Source: Polyangium spumosum (GTDB taxonomy: Bacteria; Myxococcota_A; Polyangia; Polyangiales; Polyangiaceae). Taken from it: a stretch of DNA of 64,000 bases. Location: the NCBI RefSeq assembly GCF_009649845.1, contig NZ_WJIE01000014.1:1-64000 (forward strand), in the 5' to 3' direction. A program made the position numbers and the translations under genes. Below are positions 42,023 through 54,534 of this stretch, in pieces (position 1 is the stretch's first letter; every line of letters begins with the position of its first letter). The notes beneath the pieces are model-generated. The model did no database searches. It was given only the letters and a program-made list of their open reading frames with translations, and was not told where the DNA came from.

Positions 42023-43342
42023 TCACTTCTCGTCGGTCACCGCCCCCACCACCCCATCGAAGAACTCCGCGCAGCTCGTCTCGTCGAGCAGCCGATTCCA
42101 CCCGCGCTCGTCGAAGGGCACGGGCAATCCGTGGTTCGTCAGCAGCACGCCGATGAGCTCTCGCGCCGGGTCGATCCACATGAACGTCCCCGCGCCGCCC
42201 GCCTTGCCGTACGAGCCCGGCGAGAGGCGCGTCCCGCCGTTCGAGAATCGTGGCGTGAAGAGCTCCCAGCCGTATCCCTTCGGCGTCGAGAGCAGGTTCA
42301 AAAGCGGCGACGTGTCCGCCTTCGCCGCGTCGACGAACGGCGTCTGATTCGCCACCATCGCCGAGGCGAGCTCCGCGCCGATGATACGCTTGCCGTCGTA
42401 CGTGCCGCCGCCGAGCACCATCTGGCAAAAGACGGCCACGTCCTTCGCCGTGGAGAACACGCCGTCGCAGCCGCACACGCCGCCGAGCACGAAATCCTGG
42501 TCGTCCTGCACCGCCCCCCGCACGACCGTCGCCCGCCGCGTCGTCGCGCCCGTCGCCGCGATCCGCGAATGGAGCTCCGGCGGAGGATTGTACGTCGTGT
42601 CCACCATTCCGAGCGGCTTCCACACCGCGTCACGCGCGAACACGTCGAGCGTCGCGCCCGCCGCCGCCTCCACCACCTTGCCGAGCAGGCGATACGTCAG
42701 ATCACTGTATTCGACCTTCGACCCCGGAGGATACTCGAGCGGCGTCGCGCTCATCTTCCGCCATATCTCCTCCGGCTTGTCGTCGTAGAAATGGTTGTCG
42801 AGCGGAAGCCCGGACGAATACCGGAGCATGTCCCGCACCGTCACCTTGTCCTTGCCCTCCCCCTGGAACGTCGTCAGGTATTTGACGGCCGGGTCGTCGA
42901 GGCGGAGCTTGCCCCGGTCGACGAGGACGAGCGCCGAAATGGCCGTTGACAACACCTTCGTCAACGATTCGAGGTCGAAGAGGGTGTCGAGCGTCACGGG
43001 CTCGTCGCCCCCGCGCACCTTCTTGCCGTACGCGTGCTGTCCGACGATCTTGCCGTGACGCGCCACGAGCGCCGTGAACCCCGGGAACGCGCCGTCGTTC
43101 ACGCGGCGCTCGAGCCGCGCGAAGACGTCCTCGATCCGCGCGGCGGACATGCCGACGCTCTCGGCCGAAGCCGGCGCGAGAGGCCCCGTCGACGGCGGCG
43201 GCGGCGGCTTCGGCGGCGGCGGCGCGGCCTTCGTCTCCGGGCACTGGGACGCGGGCGCCGGGTCGCAAGCCGAGCCGAGGAGCAAAGCGCCTACGCCTTG
43301 AAGGAGCCGGCGCCGAACGATGGGTGACGTGGACTGGCCCAT
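42023..43342 (-). CDS. Class C beta-lactamase-like serine hydrolase lipoprotein
   Basis: The 439-residue product has an RRRLLQG-containing signal ending LLGSAC, which could be a Tat-exported lipoprotein. A Pro-rich linker follows, and then a penicillin-binding/esterase fold. Active-site motifs are S126-L-T-K129 (LFDLESLTKV), Y212-S-D (KVEYSDLTYRL, in place of YxN) and GKAGGAG in place of KTG. This set is typical of EstB-like esterases and D-aminopeptidases rather than true beta-lactamases. It probably acts in the periplasm; substrate unknown. Confidence 0.87.
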   Translation of the reverse strand: MGQSTSPIVRRRLLQGVGALLLGSACDPAPASQCPETKAAPPPPKPPPPPSTGPLAPASAESVGMSAARIEDVFARLERRVNDGAFPGFTALVARHGKIVGQHAYGKKVRGGDEPVTLDTLFDLESLTKVLSTAISALVLVDRGKLRLDDPAVKYLTTFQGEGKDKVTVRDMLRYSSGLPLDNHFYDDKPEEIWRKMSATPLEYPPGSKVEYSDLTYRLLGKVVEAAAGATLDVFARDAVWKPLGMVDTTYNPPPELHSRIAATGATTRRATVVRGAVQDDQDFVLGGVCGCDGVFSTAKDVAVFCQMVLGGGTYDGKRIIGAELASAMVANQTPFVDAAKADTSPLLNLLSTPKGYGWELFTPRFSNGGTRLSPGSYGKAGGAGTFMWIDPARELIGVLLTNHGLPVPFDERGWNRLLDETSCAEFFDGVVGAVTDEK

Positions 43343-43490
43343 AAGAAGGGAGATTCTTCGGTCAGCGAGGGATGGAAGCCTCTCGCGGGCACACGCGGAC
43401 GTGGGCGCGCAAGAGCAACATTTTGCCGACCTTCACGGGCGCAGCAAGTTCCTCGTCGAGGGCGTGCGCCTTTTCCGAGGGGATGCCGGC

Positions 43491-43715
43491 TCACCGGGCG
43501 TCGGAGGAATTCATGGGGATCCAGCCGGGCGGGTCACTCGCCGGGAAGGACTCCTCGGATGCCTGGTCGACGAGCTCGTCGGCCTCGGTTTTGGGTTCGA
43601 GCACCCGGTTCTCTCCCTCCCAGCCGACCGGAGGCCTGCCGTGCTCGGGCTCGTCGGCCGGCGTGCCTCCGCTCGGCCTCTCGTTTTGCGCTCCGGGGTT
43701 CCGCATCTCAGCCAT
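43491..43715 (-). CDS. Short acidic protein with SFPASDPPGW motif
   Basis: The 74-residue hydrophilic product carries ELVDQASEESFPASDPPGWIP near its C-terminus, a motif common in short uncharacterised bacterial proteins. The rest is Pro/Glu-rich and probably disordered. The ATG at 43715 follows a strong AGGAGGGAAG site. It is divergent from the DUF2795 gene; both may be stress proteins, but nothing here proves it. Confidence 0.7.
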   Translation of the reverse strand: MAEMRNPGAQNERPSGGTPADEPEHGRPPVGWEGENRVLEPKTEADELVDQASEESFPASDPPGWIPMNSSDAR

Positions 43716-43870
43716 GGCTTCCCTCCTATAGGTCTCATGCTTACCGCGAGCCAAAGCGCAAGAGGGCGGCGACGGAAGGGGCCGCTCGACGCGTTATGAC
43801 TCGCTCGGCCAAACCCTCGACACGGGCCTCACCGCGCCCAACACCCCGGGAGGCAGGAGGAGGACGCACC

Positions 43871-44275
43871 ATGGCCGAGAAAAACAAGGACGAGAGCAAG
43901 GGCACGATGACCGTGAAGGAGGCAGGACACCTCGGCGGCAAGGAGGTCCAGCACCAGCGTGATCTCCGCGATCGCAAGGAGGTCCGCGGGCAGGCGTACG
44001 ACAAGCCCGGGCCGCCCGAGGGCACGGCCTTCGGCATCGGCGCGGTCACGCAGGCGCTCTCCGGCATGGAGTTCCCCGTGACGAAGCAAGACCTGCTGGA
44101 GCGCGCAGGCGACCAGGAGATCGAGTATCGCAAGGGACAACCCGTCTCGCTGCGCCAGATCATCGAGGGCCTCGAGGACGAGGAGTTCGCCTCGATGGCA
44201 AACGTCGTTCAAGCAGTGAGCGGCGCCCTCAAGGAAGAGGGGCTCAGCGGCGAGAAGGAGGAGAAGGCGGCCTGA
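43871..44275 (+). CDS. DUF2795 family protein
   Basis: The 134-residue soluble protein opens with an acidic/basic tail that includes TVKEAGHLGGKEV (a KGG-like stress motif). It ends with a DUF2795 domain (~58-118): SGMEFPVTKQDLLERAGDQEIEYRKG and DEEFASMANVVQAVSG. The family is widespread and of unknown function. A strong AGGAGGAGGAC site precedes ATG 43871. It is convergent with glmS; a hairpin lies between them. Confidence 0.83.
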   Translation: MAEKNKDESKGTMTVKEAGHLGGKEVQHQRDLRDRKEVRGQAYDKPGPPEGTAFGIGAVTQALSGMEFPVTKQDLLERAGDQEIEYRKGQPVSLRQIIEGLEDEEFASMANVVQAVSGALKEEGLSGEKEEKAA

Positions 44276-44292
44276 GGCATTCTCTCCGTCAC

Positions 44293-44318
44293 CCCTCTCC
44301 ACTTTCGTGGAGAGGGGC
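44293..44318. terminator. 11-bp hairpin between convergent genes
   Basis: CCCCTCTCCAC-TTTC-GTGGAGAGGGG is a perfect stem-loop between the DUF2795 and glmS stops. No T-run follows on either strand. The CACCCCTCTCC...GGGGGTGAGG surround resembles dispersed REP-type palindromes, so it may be a repeat that also serves as terminator. Confidence 0.6.
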
Positions 44319-44330
44319 CGGGGGTGAGGC

Positions 44331-46181
<1,851 letters not shown>

Positions 46182-46406
46182 CGATGCCTCGCTTCGTGGG
46201 AGCGGACGCGCGCGCGCCGCCGCTGCCGAGGTGTAACCCGAGCGAGGGCTCCGAGCGAAAAAACTTCGATGTTGGGTGCCCTTACGCGCCTTCTTCGAGG
46301 TCCAGGTTCCGCCCCGCACGCGCAGCACACAGCCGATCTGCGCTGGCCGTGGGCGGGGCTACCAACCTCGACACGTCGGCGCCAAGCAATGTGGAGGAGG
46401 ACATCG

Positions 46407-46754
46407 ATGCACGACCACCCGACCCACGGCAGCCACGACCACGCGCACGGCGAGGGCTGCGGGCACACGGCGATCCGGCACGAGGGGCACACCGATTACC
46501 TGCACGACGGGCACCTGCACCACGCGCACGGCGACCACACGGACGAGCACGTGATTCCGGTGGACGAGGCGAACCGCGCCGAATGCACGCCCTCGCACGC
46601 CTGCAGCGGGCACCAGCGAGGCCACGTGCACGGGCCTTCGTGCGGCCATGAGGGCGTCCCGCACGGGGATCACGTCGATTACCTGGTCGGGGGGCACCTG
46701 CATCACCCGCACGGCGGGCATTGCGACGACCACGGCGCGCTCGAGCTCGCCTGA
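46407..46754 (+). CDS. His-rich metal-binding protein with internal duplication
   Basis: The 115-residue protein has 29 His and 5 Cys. It consists of two copies of one pattern: CGHTAIRHEGHTDYLHDGHL with HHAHGDHTDEH, and CGHEGVPHGDHVDYLVGGHL with HHPHGGHCDDH. A spacer between them contains two more Cys. There is no signal peptide, so it is probably a cytosolic metal buffer or chaperone (Zn, Ni, Co or Cu not distinguishable). A strong GGAGGAGG site precedes ATG 46407. It is divergent from glmS and distant from the znu operon in this window. Confidence 0.85.
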   Translation: MHDHPTHGSHDHAHGEGCGHTAIRHEGHTDYLHDGHLHHAHGDHTDEHVIPVDEANRAECTPSHACSGHQRGHVHGPSCGHEGVPHGDHVDYLVGGHLHHPHGGHCDDHGALELA

Positions 46755-46830
46755 TTTCGTGGGCGCGAGCGGCGCGCCTTGCGGCCCGACCTGGCCGGCT
46801 GGTAGCCTCCTCCGGTCTGGAGGGCTTTTC

Positions 46831-48003
46831 ATGAAATCGAAGGACGATCGGAAATCGATCGAGCGCGCGCGGGCGGGGCTCGGGCGCCTGGTTCTCGTCT
46901 GCGTCGGCGTCGCGCTCGGCTCGCTCGTGATGGCGTGCGCCGGGGGGAACGAAACCCCCCCGGGCGGCGAGGGCGGCGCGGGTGGAGACGGCGGCGCGGG
47001 CGCGTCGGGCGGGTCCGGCGGCGCGGGCGGCGCGGGTGGAGACGGCGGCGCGGGCGGCGCGGTCGTCTACCCGGTGGCGCCCGAAGGCGTCGCGGAGTTC
47101 AGCCCGCTCGGCCAGTTGCCGGAGGGAATCGTGATCGACGGGACCACCGCGTACGTGAGTTTTTCGGTGGACCCGAAGGTCGTGAAGGTCGACCTCGAGA
47201 CGGGCGCCGTCAGCGATTGGGGCCCGATTCCGGCCCCGATCGGCATCGGGTTCCCGCAGGGCCTCGGACTCGACGCGCAGAAGAACGTGTACGTCGTGGT
47301 GAAGAGCGAGGATCCGGCGAAGTTCAAGCCCGGCGTGTACAGGTTCCCGCCGGGCGGCGGGGAGCCCACGTGGGTCTCGGGGACCGACATCGTCGGTTAT
47401 CCGCGCACGATCGGGTTCACGACGTTCGGCTCGTCGTTCTTCACCTCGCCGGTCACCGGCCACCTCGGCGAGATCATCACGAATGGCACGCTGCAAATGT
47501 ACGGCCCCGCCGACGAGCTCACGGGGGACGAGATGTCGGCCTGCGCGTTCGGCGAGCTGACGCCGATGGGCATCACGAGCGTGCTCGTCTCCGGGAACAG
47601 CACGATCGAATCCACGTTTTACTGGACGAACGCCGATCGCGCGGCGATCTACAAGGGCGCGTTCGTCCCGGCCGGGGGCGGCATGGTCGAGCTGAAGGCC
47701 GACCCGAACCCCGTCGCCGGCCCGGATTGCGCGCTGCTCGGCGGCGCCGAGGGCTTGATCGAGGATCCGGCCGACGGGAGCATGCTCGTCGCCGCGCGCC
47801 GGGCGAACAAGATCGTCCGCGTGAAATCCACCGGCGAGACCCAGGTCCTCTCCGAGGGCGCGGGTTATTACGAGCCCTCCGCCCTCGCGATTGGCGAGAC
47901 CAGCAAGGGCCGGCACCTCTACATCACGAACTCGGCCCACACGACCTACAACAAGGGCGGCGTCCCCGGCCTCGTGCGTATCCCGCTGCCGAGCGCCCCG
48001 TGA
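46831..48003 (+). CDS. Beta-propeller (SMP-30/NHL-like) lipoprotein
   Basis: The 390-residue product has a signal ending LVMAC and then a ~40-residue Gly-rich linker (repeats of GGAGGDGG). A propeller-like domain follows, with repeated LPEGIVIDGTTAYVSF, PQGLGLDAQKNVYVVVK and GLIEDPADGSMLVAARRANKIVRV blades. This is the pattern of SMP-30/gluconolactonase or NHL propellers. No metal-ligand set could be assigned, so enzyme activity is open. GGAGG precedes ATG 46831. A terminator follows. Confidence 0.8.
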   Translation: MKSKDDRKSIERARAGLGRLVLVCVGVALGSLVMACAGGNETPPGGEGGAGGDGGAGASGGSGGAGGAGGDGGAGGAVVYPVAPEGVAEFSPLGQLPEGIVIDGTTAYVSFSVDPKVVKVDLETGAVSDWGPIPAPIGIGFPQGLGLDAQKNVYVVVKSEDPAKFKPGVYRFPPGGGEPTWVSGTDIVGYPRTIGFTTFGSSFFTSPVTGHLGEIITNGTLQMYGPADELTGDEMSACAFGELTPMGITSVLVSGNSTIESTFYWTNADRAAIYKGAFVPAGGGMVELKADPNPVAGPDCALLGGAEGLIEDPADGSMLVAARRANKIVRVKSTGETQVLSEGAGYYEPSALAIGETSKGRHLYITNSAHTTYNKGGVPGLVRIPLPSAP

Positions 48004-48020
48004 AGGCGCGCGGGGCAGCT

Positions 48021-48042
48021 TTGCTGCATCGCAGCAATTTTG
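48021..48042 (+). terminator. Intrinsic terminator
   Basis: TTGCTGC-ATC-GCAGCAA (48021-48037) is followed at once by TTTTGCT, a classic stem and T-run 18 nt after the propeller gene stop. It isolates that gene from the lipase-like gene downstream. Confidence 0.8.
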
Positions 48043-48164
48043 CTCTCCCTTCCGCGTCGTGACCTTCGTCTCGTGTCCTCTGCGACGTGTTGCACCGCCG
48101 CAGAGGACGCTTGCGTTTCCGAAAACGGGCGCCTACCCTCGATCCGATTGCGTGGAGGTTGGCG

Positions 48165-50246
48165 ATGGCATTACGTGCATTTTCCGTGGGCGTGCTCTGT
48201 TTGCTCGTGGCGGCCGCCTGCGGCCCGACCCCGGATCCCGAGGCGGCGGGCGGGAGCGGAGGCCAGGGCGCCTCGGGCGGGGGCGGGCCGGGCGGCGGCG
48301 GCGCGGGCGGGAATGGCGGGGACGCGCCGTATCCGCCGGCGGACGCGTTCGACCCAGCGTACGACGCTTATTTCGATCCCCCCGCGGCCGGCGAATACAA
48401 GGATGATTACCGCGTCGTCGGCGAGATCACCCCGCCGGCCTGGTCGTGGGGCAAGATCGAGCTCGTCGAGGGCCTGCAGCGTTACCGCACCGAGGGCTAC
48501 AACGTCCGCACGCAGAAGCTGCGCTGGGAGGACACGTTCGAGGACGACACGTACAAGCTGAAGACGTATTTCGGCGCGCTGAACCAGGAGCTCGTCGACG
48601 GCTTCAACATCCATTACAAGGACACGTGCGCCGGCGCGGTGGGGCAAAACGGGGCCCCCGCCTGCGGCCAGAAGGGCCCGATGCGCCCCGAGGCGCGGTT
48701 CGTCCTTTTGCACCACGGGCCGAAGACGGCGTCGCTCTCCTGCGACAAGAGCAAGCCCCCCGTCCTCCTGGTGCACGGCGCCATGCAAAACGGCAACGTG
48801 TGGCTCCTGCCCGGCGGCGACGACGGCGCGGGCAACGCCTACCCGGGCACGACGCAGAAGACGGGAATGGTGCAATGGCTGGAGGAGCGCGGTTTTTGCA
48901 CGTACGCGCTCACCTTCGGCACGTTCCACGGCGACAACTTCAACCAGGCGACGAACCTCGCCAACGTGATCCGGCGCGTCTCCGCGCTCGTCGGTCAACC
49001 CAAGGTCGACGTCGTGGCCTGGAGCAAGGGCGTGCTCGCGGCCGACCTCTACCTCTCGAACGTCGCGAGCTGGAAGGACTGGGGCCCGAAACATTTCGAG
49101 CGCGTCGCGGCGGACACGGCCAAGAACGTGCCGGCCTTCCGCAAGGACGTGCGCACCTACGTGGCGCTCTCGGGGCCGCACCTCGGCATCGACCTGAACT
49201 TCCGCCATCCCTTCAACAACCTCATCATCTACAGCACGCCCGACGCCGCGCCGATCGGCCAGGGCCCGGTGACCTGGGGGTGGATGAGCGCGGTGCAATG
49301 CGTGACGTTCGGCTACGCCTCCGGGCCGAACTCGATCTTCCCGAACCCCTACGCCTACTCGGCCTGCGAGAACCGCGGCGCGATGTGGCCCGATTACTGG
49401 ACCCGCATCTACACCTCGAACATCACGGGCCTCGACGCCGCGGGCAAGCCCGTCTCCGAGAAGAGCCTCGAGGCGCTGAACGTCGCGGAGGGCGTGGACG
49501 GGGCGAAGTTCGATTTCGATCAGTACAACCACGCGATGTGGGGCTCGATCGACGAGTCGGGCGCGCACGTCTCGGCGTACCTCGGGCAGCTCCAGACGGC
49601 CTACGACCTGCGCACGTTCTACCCCTTGCCGAACCGGCAGGACGATCCGGTCTCCTACGACTGGTCCGAGCTCGACACCGACGAGTCGAAATGGCGCGCC
49701 TGGGTGAACACCTACAAGCTCGCCTACAACCCGGCCGGCGTCCCCGCCGGGTGGATCGAGGACGACGACGCGCACATCACCTGCCGCGCCACCGCCTACG
49801 AGCCGCAAACCTCGCCCTGCAAGGCGAAACACGGCTATTACGACGCGACGCACGCCGAGGCGTACGAATTCGGGTACGCGACGTACACGCTCATGGATGG
49901 CATCGGCATCGAGGCCGTGATGGAGATGGGCGGCAACTTCATCGAGCGATTGAAGGGCCACGGCCTGAGCCCCGACCTCGATTCTCTCTACGTGGTGCAC
50001 GGCACGCAGCCCGGCGCGCCCGGCACCATCTTCGAGATCGACGGCATGGAGTGCCCGACCTGCGATCCGAAGGGCGACGGCGTGCTCTTCGACGTGAGCA
50101 TCGCCGCCCGCGATCAGCTCACGCAGGGCTGGCCCGCGGACGCGAAGGAGAGCCGCTCGAAGCAGGAGGGCGTCGCGTTCGGCCACCTCGAGGTCGGCGT
50201 CGCGCCGGCCGTCTGGGAGAAGATCGGGGCCGCCTTCGACAAATGA
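48165..50246 (+). CDS. Lipase-like alpha/beta-hydrolase lipoprotein
   Basis: The 693-residue product is a lipoprotein (VAAAC, Cys19) with a Gly-rich linker (~29-52). The catalytic domain has PPVLLVHGAMQNGNVW (oxyanion region) and a nucleophile elbow AWSKG with Ser287, where Ala replaces the first Gly as in Bacillus LipA. ALSGPHLGIDL follows. At 693 residues it is much longer than a minimal lipase (~180-300), and its C-terminal half is unassigned. Several Cys pairs suggest disulfides (CDKSKPP, CRATAYEPQTSPC, CPTCD). It is probably a secreted, surface-bound esterase. GGAGG precedes ATG 48165. Confidence 0.8.
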   Translation: MALRAFSVGVLCLLVAAACGPTPDPEAAGGSGGQGASGGGGPGGGGAGGNGGDAPYPPADAFDPAYDAYFDPPAAGEYKDDYRVVGEITPPAWSWGKIELVEGLQRYRTEGYNVRTQKLRWEDTFEDDTYKLKTYFGALNQELVDGFNIHYKDTCAGAVGQNGAPACGQKGPMRPEARFVLLHHGPKTASLSCDKSKPPVLLVHGAMQNGNVWLLPGGDDGAGNAYPGTTQKTGMVQWLEERGFCTYALTFGTFHGDNFNQATNLANVIRRVSALVGQPKVDVVAWSKGVLAADLYLSNVASWKDWGPKHFERVAADTAKNVPAFRKDVRTYVALSGPHLGIDLNFRHPFNNLIIYSTPDAAPIGQGPVTWGWMSAVQCVTFGYASGPNSIFPNPYAYSACENRGAMWPDYWTRIYTSNITGLDAAGKPVSEKSLEALNVAEGVDGAKFDFDQYNHAMWGSIDESGAHVSAYLGQLQTAYDLRTFYPLPNRQDDPVSYDWSELDTDESKWRAWVNTYKLAYNPAGVPAGWIEDDDAHITCRATAYEPQTSPCKAKHGYYDATHAEAYEFGYATYTLMDGIGIEAVMEMGGNFIERLKGHGLSPDLDSLYVVHGTQPGAPGTIFEIDGMECPTCDPKGDGVLFDVSIAARDQLTQGWPADAKESRSKQEGVAFGHLEVGVAPAVWEKIGAAFDK

Positions 50247-50315
50247 TCACGCGCGCCGCGGCGCGGGCCGCGCGGGACTTTCCCCCGAGGCCCGCGCCGC
50301 GGTAGAACGCGCACC

Positions 50316-50714
50316 ATGCCCACCAAAGACCTCGCCTTGCCCGCATTGACGACGATCGTCGCCCTCATCACGTATTTCGTCCTCACCCTGAACGTCGGCC
50401 GCGCCCGCGGGAAATTCAACGTTCCGGCGCCGCAGACCTCCGGCAACCCCGATTTCGAGCGCGTGCTGCGGGTGCAGCAGAACACCGTCGAGCAGATCAT
50501 CCTGTTCCTCCCGAGCCTGTGGCTCTGCGCTCTGTTCACGAGCCCGAAGCTCGCCGCAGGGCTCGGCGGCGTGTGGATCCTCGGCCGGATCCTCTACGCG
50601 TGGGGCTACTACAAGGCCGCGGAGAAGCGCGGGCCGGGCTTCGGGATCGCGCTGCTCAGCACCCTGTCGCTCCTCATCGGTTCGATCTACGGCGTGATCA
50701 CCACCCTCCTGTGA
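50316..50714 (+). CDS. MAPEG family membrane protein
   Basis: The 132-residue protein has four membrane helices and the MAPEG motif FERVLRVQQNTVEQIILFLPSLWL, with GRILYAWGYYKAAEKRGPGF later. Bacterial members act as glutathione transferases/peroxidases in the membrane or are uncharacterised. It begins 69 nt after the lipase-like gene and ends 42 nt before the kinase gene. Confidence 0.92.
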   Translation: MPTKDLALPALTTIVALITYFVLTLNVGRARGKFNVPAPQTSGNPDFERVLRVQQNTVEQIILFLPSLWLCALFTSPKLAAGLGGVWILGRILYAWGYYKAAEKRGPGFGIALLSTLSLLIGSIYGVITTLL

Positions 50715-50756
50715 TAGGCTCCGGGGCCACCGCGTCGAGGAGGGCCGGAGAGTTCG

Positions 50757-52607
<1,851 letters not shown>

Positions 52608-52683
52608 CGGCGGCCTCGGCCGAGCCCGAAGCGCCTCGCCATTTGGCGGGCGACGCGGCGCTCGGCTTTCGCTATAGGTAGTA

Positions 52684-54528
52684 TTGGCCAACGTGACGGA
52701 CGACGCAGATACGAAACACGTGCTGGTCGAGGAGCCCGAGGAGATCGAGGCCGAGCTCGACGAGGACGAAGAGGAGCGCCGAGACACGCGCGAGTGGAAG
52801 ACCCGCTCGTGGCTGCCAAAGGCGCCGCTCTTCGGGCTCGACGCGAGTTTGTCCGAGCTCGGCGTGGCGATCCTGGAGGCTGACGCCGAGGGCCGCCTCG
52901 TCCGCATGAACGCGACCGCGGAGCGGCTGACGGGCGAGAGCTTCGAGGAGAGGCGCGGCGCGCCGCTCGACGAGGTCTTCCGCGTGCGGCCCGTCTCGCC
53001 GCCGACGCCGTTCCCCTCCGAGGGCCCGACGAGCGGCCAGCTCCCCGCGGGGCTGCTCGGACACACGGCGCTGCTCGAGCGGAAAGACGGGCAAATCGTG
53101 GCGATCCGCCACGCCACGGGCATCGCCGGAGGCAACGAGGGCGCGCCGGAGCGCGCGGGCAAACTCGTGGTCTTCCGCGACGCGAACGTCGAGCAGCTCC
53201 TCTCGCTGCAGATCGCGCGGCAAGCGCGGTACGACGCGCTGACGGGCCTGCTCAACCGGCACGCCTTCGCCGAGCGCATCGAGCAGGCGCTCGGGTCGAG
53301 CCGCGAGCGCGGCGTCCGGCATGCGCTGGTCTACTTCGACCTCGACCGGTTCCGGCTCGTGAACACGACGTGTGGCCACGACGCGGGCGACGATCTCCTC
53401 CAGTGGGTGGCGACGCGCCTGCACGAGATCATGGGGCCGCAGGACGCGGCGGGCCGGATCGGCGGCGACGAGTTCGTGATCCTGCTCCACGGCCGCGACA
53501 CGCTCGACGCCGAGCAGATCGTGCGGAAGCTGCAGCGGACGCTGCACGAGTTCCGGTTCGGCTGGCAGAAGAAGACGTTCCCGGTCGAGGCGAGCATGGG
53601 CCTCGTGCCGTTCGGCGGCGAGTTCCACCGCGCGGCCGAGGTGCTGGCGGCGGCGGATCAGGCCTGCCGGCTGGCGAAGGACAGCGGCCGCGGGCGCTTG
53701 CAGATCTACATGAACGACGACCAGGACATGGCGCGGAGCCGGCGCGCCATGCAGTGGGTCGCGAGCATCCAGCGCCACCTCGCGGACGGCCGGCTGCGGC
53801 TCTTCGCGCAGGAGATCAATGCCTTGCCGCCGACGAAGCGGCGGGGCCTGCATTTCGAGGTCCTCGTGCGCGTCGTGGGCGACGAGGGCCAGCTCGAGTC
53901 GCCGGTGGGGATCATCCAGGCGGCCGAGGACAGCCGGATGATGGACGAGATCGACCGGTACGTGGTGCAGAGGACGCTGGCGACGCTCGGCGCGCTGCCG
54001 AAGGAGCACCTGAAGCACCTGCACACGTGCGCGATCAACCTCTCGGCGCTCTCGCTCCTGCGCGAGGGGCTGCTCGATTTCCTCGTCGAGCAGCTCGGCA
54101 AGTACAAGGTCCCGGCGACGAAGATCTGCTTCGAGATCACGGAGACGGCGGCGTTCGCGAACCTGCAGGAGGTGCTCTGGATGATGCAGGAGCTCGGGGC
54201 GATGGGCTGCCGCTTCGCGATCGACGATTTCGGCAGCGGGCACGCCTCCTACGGCTACCTCGAGAGCCTGCCGGTCGATTACGTGAAGATCGACGGCATG
54301 TTCGTGCGGAGCATGCTGGACAGCCCCTTGCACCGCGCGATCGTGGAGAGCGTGCAGCGCATCGGCGGGATGCTGGGGATCGAGACGGTGGCCGAGTCGG
54401 TGGAGACGCAGCCGATGGCGGACATGCTCTCGAACATGGGCATTCATTATGCCCAGGGCTGGCTCTACGGAAAACCGAAGCCCATCGCGGACGTGCTGGC
54501 GACGCTGGCGACGCCCGACGGGAAGTGA
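52684..54528 (+). CDS. PAS-GGDEF-EAL cyclic-di-GMP signalling protein
   Basis: The 614-residue cytosolic protein has a PAS-like domain (~55-170), a GGDEF domain (GRIGGDEFVILL, signature at 260-264) and an EAL domain. The EAL motif is EVLVR (~399-403), with NLSALSLL, DDFGSGHASYGYL, YVKIDGMFV and ETVAESVET intact. It should make and/or break c-di-GMP. The RxxD feedback site before GGDEF is missing (GPQD). The start is TTG 52684 or GTG 52693; no ATG is available upstream of the PAS domain. Confidence 0.93.
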   Translation: MANVTDDADTKHVLVEEPEEIEAELDEDEEERRDTREWKTRSWLPKAPLFGLDASLSELGVAILEADAEGRLVRMNATAERLTGESFEERRGAPLDEVFRVRPVSPPTPFPSEGPTSGQLPAGLLGHTALLERKDGQIVAIRHATGIAGGNEGAPERAGKLVVFRDANVEQLLSLQIARQARYDALTGLLNRHAFAERIEQALGSSRERGVRHALVYFDLDRFRLVNTTCGHDAGDDLLQWVATRLHEIMGPQDAAGRIGGDEFVILLHGRDTLDAEQIVRKLQRTLHEFRFGWQKKTFPVEASMGLVPFGGEFHRAAEVLAAADQACRLAKDSGRGRLQIYMNDDQDMARSRRAMQWVASIQRHLADGRLRLFAQEINALPPTKRRGLHFEVLVRVVGDEGQLESPVGIIQAAEDSRMMDEIDRYVVQRTLATLGALPKEHLKHLHTCAINLSALSLLREGLLDFLVEQLGKYKVPATKICFEITETAAFANLQEVLWMMQELGAMGCRFAIDDFGSGHASYGYLESLPVDYVKIDGMFVRSMLDSPLHRAIVESVQRIGGMLGIETVAESVETQPMADMLSNMGIHYAQGWLYGKPKPIADVLATLATPDGK

Positions 54529-54534
54529 GCCCGT

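Noticed and set aside
43343-43490. Small gene upstream of the beta-lactamase-like gene
   Set aside because: Frames here are short, lack ribosome-binding sites and are antisense to neighbouring coding regions; nothing convincing is present.
46182-46328. N-terminal extension of glmS to an ATG at 46328
   Set aside because: The catalytic Cys must follow the initiator Met (MCGIVGYVG at 46181), so the extension would block the glutaminase site.
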